From Leuctra nigra (Eukaryota > Arthropoda > Insecta > Plecoptera > Leuctridae): a stretch of DNA of 64,000 bases. The first letter of the stretch is position 1. Every line of letters begins with the position of its first letter. Shown here piece by piece: positions 21,441 to 31,000 of this stretch. A program made the translations under genes and the position numbers. The notes beneath the pieces were generated by a model that saw only the letters and a program-made list of their open reading frames with translations, searched no databases and was not told where the DNA came from. The stretch covers positions 40,206,724 through 40,270,723 of the forward strand of contig OW203763.1 in assembly GCA_934045905.1 (NCBI GenBank). Direction: 5' to 3'.

Positions 21441-22544
21441 CTAGTTCATGTTGCCTAGAGAGCCTATATATATCATTTCATTTAAGAGAGTCGCCATTCA
21501 ATGCTTATCGATGATTGGCTTACAACTTTCCCATTGTTGGGTGACGTCAATGACTGTGTCAAGACGTCACTGCGGCCGCCATGAGTGATCCAACCAATCA
21601 GAGCCGTGCCAAGGCAAAAACAGGCTAACAGCTGATATTGTTTATGTGTCATGACTGACTTTTTTGTGATTATGAAGTGCTTTTCTGTTCTTCTTCACGT
21701 AATTAAATTGTCACCAGCATTGTGATATCACTATATTCTAATTATTAGTGAAAATAGTTTATGTGAAATTAAGATAGCTATATTGATCAATACAGAGATT
21801 GTTTAGTTTATCAGATTTTACCTCACCCAATAGGTCGTACATAACCAAAACAAGATTTTTCCAGCTGGATAGGAAGTTTTATTATGTTTCTTGGCAATTA
21901 ATACGATAGGTTCCTACCTAGTAGTTAAATGCAAGCTAGGTAGTCTTATATTATATTCTTGATTATTTCCTTCCGTAAATTTAAGATGTACCTATGTATG
22001 AAAGCAAATAGCAGTTATCCTTCGTCAGGGCAGGATGATAAAGCTGGTACCTACCTATTCCCATCGCAAATTTACCTTTCCTTCAACTTTCATATTAAGG
22101 CTGGCTTCTAAGCCTTGAAATCATGCCTGTCTGATCGGCCTTGGGCTGCAAGAACCGGAGTGAGGCCAGGTTTCTGATGAAAAATTTTCCCAAGAATCCG
22201 GCCCAAAGGGAAAAATGGTCTTCGTTTGTCAACCAACCTGGATGGAAGCCACAAAACAAGTCATACCTGTGTGGGGTTATTAGGTACTAGTACCTTACAA
22301 AATTCTAATTGTCTAAGGAGGCATTCTTTCAACACTATGCTAACTTAGAAATGGTTGATTAGTCATTTCAAAGCTTTAACGCTGCCAAAAAATAAATTGA
22401 AAGATACCTAATTAGTTAGCAGGTAGGTACCTAACTAATTTGAAGTGAACTTACATAGCTTCATGTAGAAGCTGAGGCGACTAAACGCTCAAATTACAAC
22501 TTTCGGATCTAGCCTACAATCAATTGGGAGCTTTTGAAACCGTT
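21441..22544. other. Spacer with CRE-like cluster
   Basis: 21538-21572 holds GTGACGTCAATGACTGTGTC and AAGACGTCAC, two CRE/ATF-type TGACGTCA-like sites, next to CTATATATAT at 21462. This could be promoter DNA of an unannotated transcript, but no coding exon follows convincingly. The rest shows only ACCTACC-type palindromic strings. Confidence 0.35.
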
Positions 22545-23045
22545 GGCTATCTGATTCATCCATCCCCATGCTGGGAGCGGACAGGAAGCCCGGAGTGCAG
22601 TACGCAGACATCGGCGGCATGGACATGCAGAAGCAGGAGATCAGACAGGCCGTGGAGCTGTCGTTAATGCACTAACTAGCTGTACAAGCAGATCGGCATC
22701 GACTCGCCACGAGGCGTCCTGCATGCGGCAAGACCATGCTGGCCAAGGTATTCACTCATCACACCACCGTCGCGGTCATCCGTGTGATGGGCTCAGAGTT
22801 CATGCAGAAGAACTTTGGCAAGGGTCCGCGAATGGTGCGCAACTTGTTCTACCTTGCCAAAGAGAATTCCCCCCCCCCCCCACCCCCCGATCATCTTCAT
22901 TGACAAGACTGCGAGTGCGACTAAGTGATTCGACCTGCAGACGGGAGTGGACAGGGAGGTGCAGCGCATCCTGCTTGAACACCTAGATCAGATGGACAGG
23001 TTTGATCCGAACACCAACTTCAAGGTTGTGATGGCGATGACTCTA
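22545..23045 (+). pseudogene. Processed-type pseudogene of proteasome ATPase Rpt3 (PSMC4)
   Basis: The translation gives [19 protein letters not shown] and [12 protein letters not shown], then [76 protein letters not shown] and NFKVVMAMT, in the order of the Rpt3 AAA+ module (pre-Walker helix through Walker A, Walker B and the sensor region). It is intronless over segments that are usually split, with frameshifts, an in-frame TAA at 22674-22676, loss of part of the Walker A loop, and a C-run insertion (22870-22880) in the middle of Walker B. It covers only the central part of the gene. Rpt3 normally drives substrate unfolding in the 19S proteasome; this copy cannot. Confidence 0.88.
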
Positions 23046-23750
23046 TCATCATATTGACAGTATCTACTATAAATTCCAATGTGACAATTAAACTTCTACT
23101 TTTGGGCTGAACAAATTCTACTTATTTTCTGCTAAGTAACTAATTATTATTCCACAATCTTATTCAATGATAATTATATTTATTTTGGAAGCCAAACTAA
23201 AGTCTACAAATGATTTTGATTTAAATTATACCAGTTTCATATAGGTATCAAAAAAGAAATCATGTGCAGAACTGGAGACAACAATCTCTGTTTCGACGAG
23301 AGTAGAAGGTTGGTACCTAGTAGAGGTGACCGTGTGAGTGACTTGAGTCGTGACTCACGAATTAAAGCGTGAGTGTGCACCGTCAGAAAAATGCCGTGCG
23401 TGAGCGTGCAATATTTTGACTCGCCCGTGTATTGTGACACAAGGAAAAGTTAGATAATCCAAAAAAATTCCTTGTTCCTGATGTGTTCAACTTGAGCATG
23501 CGTGACCAGCAATCTTCCTTGTATATTTTTGTATAGTATGTGTGTGGGTTTTTAGACTTATTTTCTTACACAGATAGTGAAGACTCAGATGTCGAGTCTA
23601 GACTCTAGACAATAAGCACACCTAAGCAGTTTCCATCAGGCAAGGGATGTTATGTTTATCTGCAATGCATAGAGTAGGACTTAGAAGCATCTCGGCTTCG
23701 CAAATCAGTAGGTACCTATGAGTGTCGTTTCAGCAGGAGACAGCGTTTAT
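23046..23750. other. Spacer, remnants only
   Basis: No gene. 23330-23420 has a GTGAGTGAC / GTGACTCACG / CGTGAGTGTGC pattern, probably one end of a decayed transposon. Confidence 0.5.
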
Positions 23751-24420
23751 CAGGGACCCGAACCTTTATTAATAAAGGTTCCGGTTCCACAATTTTACTT
23801 TATAAAGGTTCCGGTTCTTAAACAAATATTCTTAAAGGTTTGGTTCCGGATCCTGCATAAAGGTTCCGGGTTCCGGTTCTCAAATTTAATGGAATTATTG
23901 GATTTGTAATATGTCTGTAATATGCGTACACAGAAGTCACAGGATGGTGCGCAGACTAAATTTCTCAGAGTCAGAAGAAACAGTGGCGGCAATTTTCTCC
24001 ATAAGACGGCGTAAACATTCATTTTGCCAGAGCTTCATAATTGTCAGCAATGCAGTTCTCATCGCAGAAGTCAGATTCAAAAATTGAAAACTCGAGCATC
24101 ATTTGAAAATGAAGGAGTTTCAAGAATTAAAAAAAGTCTACAAAAAATACTAATAGAAATTGTATCAAAAAATAAAACTTTTTACAACTTTGCAAATAAT
24201 ATTCTTTGAAAATATATCATAATATTAATATCCAAGTGTTAAAAAATTAAATCATACTTGTTTCTTTTATTAAAAGAATGAACCTTAAAGAACCTTTAAG
24301 AACCTAATTGATTATAAAGGTTCGAGTTCCGGTTCTTGGGGAAAAAAGTATAACGGTTCCGGTTCTGGTTCCAAAATTATAGAGGTTCATACCGGTTCTA
24401 GGTTCCGGTTCGGGTCCCTG
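23751..24420. mobile_element. Non-autonomous hAT element, CAGGGACCCGAACC family, copy 1
   Basis: Termini CAGGGACCCGAACCTTTAT and GGTTCGGGTCCCTG; flanks GCGTTTAT and GCGTGTAT (7 of 8 match). Sub-terminal GGTTCCGGTTC repeats. The interior (ACAGGATGGTGCGCAGA; AATTTTCTCCATAAGAC) is shared with the longer copy at 30603-31621. It inserted immediately upstream of the ATG of the hAT transposase relic at 24430. Confidence 0.88.
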
Positions 24421-24429
24421 GCGTGTATC

Positions 24430-25062
24430 ATGGCTTACTCTAGTAGTGCTCTTTCCAAAAATGTTATTGAACAATTAGCAATAAAAAAATCAGATGGACT
24501 AGTGTTAGAAGAACACAGCTCCAGAAAAAGTGAAGTATGGAAAAACTTTAAATTAGGTATTTTTGATCAAAGGTAAACGCGAACCTTTTGCTTATTGTGT
24601 GAAGTGTCGGGGTGTGGTTACTTACATGCCTAAAATCGGGACTGGTAGCTTACAAAGACAAAAAAGTGCCAGAGTTCCAATCCAGGCCATCGTTTGGCCT
24701 GGATTTGCAGCTAGAACTCCGACACCTTTTTGTCTTTGTAAGCTACCAGTCCCGATTTTAGGCATGTAAGTAAAATTTTTGAAGAAGGACATTTCAGCTA
24801 CTTGCAAAGGGTGTTTGGTCTCAGCAGCTGTGCGCTTCATAGCAAAAGATTTGCGACCTTCTAAAGCTGTCGATGATTCGGGCTTTCCGAATTGGTTTTG
24901 AACAGGTATCTACACAATATTTCTTCTGATGGAGAAAGTAGATTCTTGATGGTCGGACCAAAGGCAAATAGCACTGAACTTGCTGATTGCATAGCTGATA
25001 GCTTCCTTTACATTACTGACTTAAATGGCACACAAGTGCAAGCCGACAAACAAAATAATTAA
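24430..25062 (+). pseudogene. hAT-family transposase relic with BED zinc finger
   Basis: From the ATG at 24430 the frame reads ...KKSDGLVLEEHSSRKSEVWKNF..., then, after a frameshift, FAYCVKCRGVVTY, the start of a BED-type zinc finger (C-x2-C; the H/C half is lost). It is interrupted by the MITE at 24625-24766. Beyond it the reading resumes as AAVRFIAKDLRPSKAVDDSG and further hAT-like sequence with several stops. hAT transposases bind their element ends through the BED finger and cut through an RNase H-like core. Most of that core is missing here. Confidence 0.7.
24625..24766. mobile_element. Palindromic MITE inside the BED finger, TA target site
   Basis: About 44-bp near-perfect inverted repeats, starting CATGCCTAAAATCGGGACTG and ending with its complement, flanked by TA on both sides. 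The 142-bp element splits the hAT transposase relic after GVVTY. The open frames on both strands here are consequences of the palindrome. Confidence 0.8.
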
Positions 25063-25293
25063 CTTCCATTCCCCTAGATCCAAAACATCCGTGTATCAAA
25101 TTAATATCGGTCACTATAGAGTTTGTGCTTGCACTGCCTCGTCATGAATCTAACTACGGCTCTAGTTCAGAACATTGTAAAACTTTTATAAGATAGGTAC
25201 TAGGTACACTCAGCACAACAAAAATTGATCAGTGAACAAATTTGAATGACTGACTGGTCATGTTCCATAATATGTTCCAAAGCTTGTTATTAA

Positions 25294-25740
25294 TGTCGTT
25301 TTCGGCTGGCCGCACTGGGGTTACACTGAGTTCTTGATCGTGACGTCATGTCGTAACGTGGTTTTGCCCAAGTGTTGCCTAGTGCTGCCCCCAGTGCGGT
25401 CTCAGCCGAATACGAATGATATGTTTTGATTTTGTGTTTTGACACTGACAGCTTTTTTCAAATGGCAACCGAAGAAATTGAGCTCCCGAGTGTTTTGAAG
25501 GAAAACCTCCAGTAACAACATCAATTTTGTTTTTCGCGCCGCCATTTTGTCGGAGTGCGGCGGAGAGGAGGGGGCAACTCTACCTAATATTTCCGAGCAA
25601 GAAATAGTGCACTGAGTGCGCACCACTTCCAGTCGAATACGAAAACATTGCCCCAGAGCAACTGCGCACTGCCAGTCGAACACGCTACTTGCATTCAGTG
25701 CAGCTCAGTGCAACCCCAGTGCGGCCAGCCGAAAACGACA
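25294..25740. mobile_element. MITE, PIF/Harbinger-like, TAA target site
   Basis: Termini TGTCGTTTTCGGCTGGCCGC and its complement at the right edge, flanked by TAA (25291-25293 and 25741-25743). TIRs extend over about 35 bp (..CACTGGGGTTRCACTGAG). 447 bp. The minus-strand open frame at 25402-25683 lies wholly inside and is not a gene. Confidence 0.85.
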
Positions 25741-25743
25741 TAA

Positions 25744-26293
25744 TATTATCATTGAAATGTGAGGTCACGTAGAGTGAGACAAGGAGATCACTTGGACTTA
25801 CTTCTGATGGTGCGATCTAACATTTTTCAGTCAATCAGGTTAGTTGAACGATCAAATTTAGTTGTGCCAAGTGTACCTTACCGTTATTGAGATACTACCT
25901 AGTTATTAACAGAGTAGGAACAATGTGTAAAAACTTTTTGTTCAGGTAGGTAAGGTAAATCTATGAAAGAGTAAACACTAAACCTGAACCTAAAAGAGTA
26001 GATATACAGTAGATGGCTACAATAGAATTGTGTAGGTAGATTGTTAAACATTACGTTACCTTCAATGAAATAGTGATAACAGAAACTTCTAGGTGCTAGA
26101 AGGTAGTCTAGAGCAAAGAGAGTAATATAGCGGTCTAGAGGTAGAGACTCTGCTAATACTAGACTAGATAGACATACAAACTAGTAGTGCCTTGATGTTG
26201 TTAGTTCTAATATTTAAAGACATGGGTTGTTTATAACTGTTGGGAGCCACTGTCCCAGTAATTAGGATAATATATGGACTCTCCCCAACGAAG
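25744..26293. other. Spacer, no gene seen
   Basis: AT-rich with scattered TAGGTA / TACCTA strings; nothing else recognised. Confidence 0.6.
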
Positions 26294-26689
26294 CAGTGTT
26301 GCCGTTTGGGATTTCTGGTTCGTACCAACTACATAGCGAAAATAGTACTAAAACGTACCGAAATGTACTGTTTTTCACTGCGACTGTTTTACAGATCTTA
26401 TTAAATTCAAATGTGGACTGCAGAATCTAGATCATACATTTTATTTTATCCTCTATACTCATTTTCCAGGGAAATTTAAGCCAATACGCCATTTGTGAAC
26501 CTTTATGAGAGAAAATAGAAGAATTAATTTACCTTCGACAATTTTTTTAATCACATTTCTATAATCACCAAAGTAATAAAATCATAATATACAACTGCAT
26601 ATTATCATTACTCGCCAAGCTGTTGCCCCGCAGGGCTTTTTTCCTTTTTTTTTACAAAGCGGTTTTAAAGCGATTCTGGGAGTCTAAAA

Positions 26690-26720
<31 letters not shown>

Positions 26721-26952
26721 AAAATGGCCCAAACTGAATACTTATAAAAATGTTTTTGCCCCGAAGGGCGAATTTTTAGAAATTTCTTTGTTGTTATAGG
26801 TTTTTTCATGTAAATTATGTATTTTCCTCAAGGGCATGTAAAATTAAGAAATTGTACTGAAAATCCAGAATAATCTAAAAGGTGTACTGCCGTACTGCAC
26901 ATGGTCAAAAAGTACCAGTTTTGGTACAATTGTACTGCGTGTGGCAACACTG
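26294..26952. mobile_element. Non-autonomous hAT element, CAGTGTTGCC ends
   Basis: Perfect 8-bp duplication CAACGAAG (26286-26293, 26953-26960); termini CAGTGTTGCC and GGCAACACTG. Sub-terminal GTACCA / TGGTAC strings. The interior contains two units of the GCCCCGCAGGGC minisatellite (26625 and 26758) and an A29-like run near 26690-26717. It lies just upstream of the probable UPF2 promoter. Confidence 0.9.
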
Positions 26953-27039
26953 CAACGAAGGTTGAGGAAGAAGTAGCAGTAATTTCAATTTTACAAGTTT
27001 TGTTAGGTTATGTAGAAGAACCACTGCCTTCTGGATACA

Positions 27040-27167
27040 AATCCCAAACGATAGCAACCTGATAGCAACAAGATGGACGTCTGAATTGAGTTGACAACAC
27101 ATGAACGCAGAGAGTGTTGTAAGCACAATTTTACCTATTTACGACCACAAAAATAACGAGACAGCAA
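27040..27167 (+). promoter_or_regulatory. Possible UPF2 5' non-coding exon
   Basis: The first coding exon of UPF2 is preceded by an acceptor (ACCTTCAG at 27532-27539), implying at least one upstream non-coding exon. ACAGCAA|GTAAGA at 27161-27173 is a good donor, and the DNA before it is GC-richer than its surroundings. The 5' end and promoter cannot be located exactly. Confidence 0.35.
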
Positions 27168-27539
27168 GTAAGAATGTAAATGAGATACATCGCCTTTATT
27201 TTGGCAACGTATAAACTCTTCGCCAACATAACGTGACAAAAGCTCAGATGTAAAATAGCCTACTACTTCTGTCACCACTAGACCTAAGCTTGCAAGTACA
27301 ACGTTACCTTCAATGTTCTTAGTACTATACCTTACCTACCTTTACATTGTATTTTCATTACCAAAGATAATAATAGGTAAACAAAACTAAGTACGTTGAT
27401 AGCCTACATACATAGGTTCTAAGGTTGGTGTCACATCAAGCGAGTGCTCACAAGTAAACTGATTTCAGTCTGTCTTTGCTTCTTTTATTATATGACTAGT
27501 CACCTAGCTTATTTTTGTGTTTGTTTGAATACCTTCAGC

Positions 27540-28092
27540 TTACTGTATCACTATGGATACTGGAGTGGAAGCCCAGAAGCCAGCACCTAGTTGGAAGCGT
27601 CAACATGAAGAAACACAGAAGCGTCAACGTATTCGAGACAAATCAGATAAAACTACTGGCGTCTGTGAGGCAGATCACTATTACTATCCGGAGAAAACAG
27701 ATGAGTTCACTCCATTAAATCCCTTGCTCTCAGAAACTGAGTTACTGAGCCAGACTGTGAGTAGCACTGTAGACATACTTCAAGAATGTGATAGCTCCGA
27801 TTCACTGCCAACGCTGGTGTCACTGTGCCAGTCAGTAATTGATGAACATGCTGCAGATAATGACTTGCACGAGCTTATTGTTTATGAAGAATCTTTTCGT
27901 GAAAGTTCCAAAGAAAGTGACGTCGCTACTGAATCAGATGATAAGAGTCCATGCACTGTCGAAATGGAGCACCACGTTACTTCCAGCTTGGCAGATGACA
28001 ACGAGGTTGTGGATAATATTGACACAGATGCTCCCCCACAGGAAGAGGAAGATGAGTCTGTCGTTGCTGCCAAAAAGTTAGAGGAAGAAAAA
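27540..28092 (+). CDS. Upf2: UPF2 coding exon 1
   Basis: Acceptor ACCTTCAG; ATG at 27553 (first in-frame Met after the acceptor); ends phase 0 after ...KKLEEEK at donor GTAAGA. Residues 1-180: polar, rich in Ser, Glu and Asp with an acidic tail PQEEEDES. No conserved domain; in other animals this region is also poorly conserved. Confidence 0.88.
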
Positions 28093-31000
28093 GTAAGAAT
28101 CACTCCACATACTTACTGGGTTTGCAATTATTCGGTGCTGCAGCATTGTTGGGGAAGGTACCTACATTTAAAAAGTTAACGTTCCTAGGAACGCATTCCT
28201 AATTTGAGAGATTTTGAAATACCTTGTTCGCTATTTTTTAAGTGAACATGAAAGTTCAAAAGATCATATTTTTCCAGAACTTTTGAAATTTGAAAAGTTA
28301 TTTTTTCTATTAGATATGTTAACGAAAATTGTATTAATTTTAGAGTTAGGTACCTACAGACAGTTATACTTGTAGTCAGAAATGAGCAAAATACATAAAA
28401 AATGTACTTTCAGAAAAACAAAATACATAGGTAGGTACCTACCTAGGTACCTACTAGAAGTACCTACCTACTTTATTTTTTTACTGTTAAAATACAAAAT
28501 ACTTTAGCTCCTAGCTACAAAATACAAAATACATCTTTTAAAATATCTTTTGAAAATACATCCAAACAAATAACATTTTCAACAAATATCAATTTCAACA
28601 AATAACATTTATAAATAAAGATTTTATGATTTATTACGATTTACTTTTTATGAAATTTAAATTCTATTTTGTGTCCGATTTATATACTTGAATCAAAACA
28701 TACAACATGCAAATTGTGATTTATTTTTAGAAACAAATTGTAATCTTCATTGTAATTCTTAAAAAGTTTGTGAAAATACAAAAACATAATGCACATACTA
28801 TTTAAAATAGGTACCTAGGTAGGTGTACCTATTTAAAATACATGTATTTTCGATACTGCCTATGTCCGCTTGTACATAGTTAACTTGTTTAGTGTACAGC
28901 AGCATTCTTTGTAAATTTTCTGTCATACCTAATCTATTAATATTTATTAATCTCTATTACCTAATTACTGTAGGTACACTCGACAATTCATAAAACGGTA
29001 TTTGAACGAAACGGATTGGCTGATGGACAGGTTCCTTGACAATCAATCCTTGTTATTATCAATGAAATCAGAGCTCGCCTACTAGAGATAGATGACAAGT
29101 AAGTATAGACTTCATCAGATGATGCCATCACATTTTTTTCAGACAATCCATTTCTTTCAAATACCGTTTTATGAATTGTCGAGTGTACATCCATAATCTC
29201 CGAACGCATCATCTGATATTGTGAAATCAATCATCAGCTCAATAATAGAGCACCAGAAAAATTAACAGTTTGGAAAGTCACTTTTGAAATGAACTTTTGA
29301 ACACCTGTTTCGTGAACTTTTGCTCAAGAGTGATAGTGAACGAGAACAGCAACTTAAACATTTTATGAGTTTTTAAAAGGGAACTTCCCCAACACTGGCT
29401 AGAGGTAAATAGCCTACTGCCTGCTACTAAATAATGTAATAACCTATGTCATTTGCTTTTTTGCAGGATGTTTTGATGTCCGTTATCGCTGAAACCGAGA
29501 ACAAATTCAAAGAGCGAGCACAGAGCCGTAAAAAGAATGCTAACGTGGACAAGATCAGGCCTGAAGAATCATTCTTTGCTGGGTTGGATTCTAGTTTGAA
29601 GAAAAACACAGCGTTTGTTCGCAAAGTGGTAATGATTAATAATCATTACCGAATAATATTTGCCGAATAATTAGTTGTTATCTCATGCATATTGGTCATG
29701 TTCATTTCATGTTTTTCAAACTATAGAAAAGCTTCACCAGCAATCAAATGTCAGCAATTCTGAGTGACCTTCGACACTTAAATCTGACAAAGTACACAAG
29801 TGAAGTTGCCTCTGCCATTGTCGAAGCTAAGCTGAAGATGAGCGACGTGGATGCTGCGGTCCAGCTGTGCCTCACCTTCCATCAGACTTACGCGGACTTC
29901 TCGGGACATCTGCTCGACAACTGGCAGAAGGTGCTCGCCATTAAGAAGGATGATAAAGTAAGACCAATTGGTGATAATTTTTAATTCAAGTGGTACTACC
30001 TACTGTACATCTGTAGACCTAGAAACAGGTACTACGGTACTACATAGATCTAGACTGTTCTAGGCTGTCCTGGTGACCTTGTTCGTCACTACGTTTTTGT
30101 TCCAGTTAATCCTACTCCTACCAGTGCCTGATCCTGTTGAATCCTATCGTAGTCCTGTTATTCATTTATGGGTGTACAGATCAGTATCTTACTGACTAGA
30201 TATATGAGTCGGAAATATTTCTGGAAATTCTCAGAACTTTATTTTTTATTTTTTTCCAAAGAAAAAAATTCTTGAAATGTTATGTTTTGAGTTTTACAAA
30301 CTTAAAATATTCCATACAAAATATCCATGTGAGGTGATAAAAATGCTGACCTGCAACAGTTAAGTAGATAAGTCCATTTGGCATTTACTGACACACATTT
30401 AATGTGGAAAAGTCAGATTTAATGAAAATAAATCACAATTATTCACATTTAATTGGGTGTCTTACACAGAAAACAATGTTGTAACTGCTGAAAACTATAC
30501 ATTTATTATATACTTTTTACGATTCTTCTTACATACCTACTACAAACTGTTGAATGTGTACTCTAGAAGTCGTATTGCGTGCTACTGTTCATGGAAATAT
30601 TTCAGGGACCCGAACCTTTATGAATAAAGGTTTGGTTCCGGTTCCGGTTCCACAATTTTATTTTATAAATGTTTGGGTTCCGGTTCCGGTTCCGAAACAA
30701 ATATTCTTAAAGGTTCGGTTCCGGTTCCTTCATGAAGGTTCCGGGTTCCGGTTCCGGTTCTAAAAATTTAAATCAAACTATATTATAAAACTTCAGTATT
30801 ACCAATGTCAAATTTAATGGAATTGTTGGATTTGGATTTTCCTATGAATGCAAGCACAGGTGTAGGCAGTGTCTGTATAAAATTCACAGGATGGTGCGCA
30901 GAGTACCTAAATATCAGAGGAGACAGTATAGTGGCTGCAATTTTCTCCATAAGACAACGTATAAACATTCATTTTTCCAGAGCTATCATATTCAATCAAA

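Larger units (their letters stand above)
28093..29466 (+). other. UPF2 intron 1
   Basis: It contains a GGTACC-rich palindromic microsatellite (28428-28475) and the 209-bp MITE at 28977-29185. Otherwise AT-rich; 28380-28860 has repeated AAAATACA/AAATACAT strings and may be one old element. Confidence 0.7.

Noticed and set aside
24563..24840. Overlapping frames on both strands with shared PKIGTGSLQRQK
   Set aside because: Produced by the palindromic MITE at 24625-24766.
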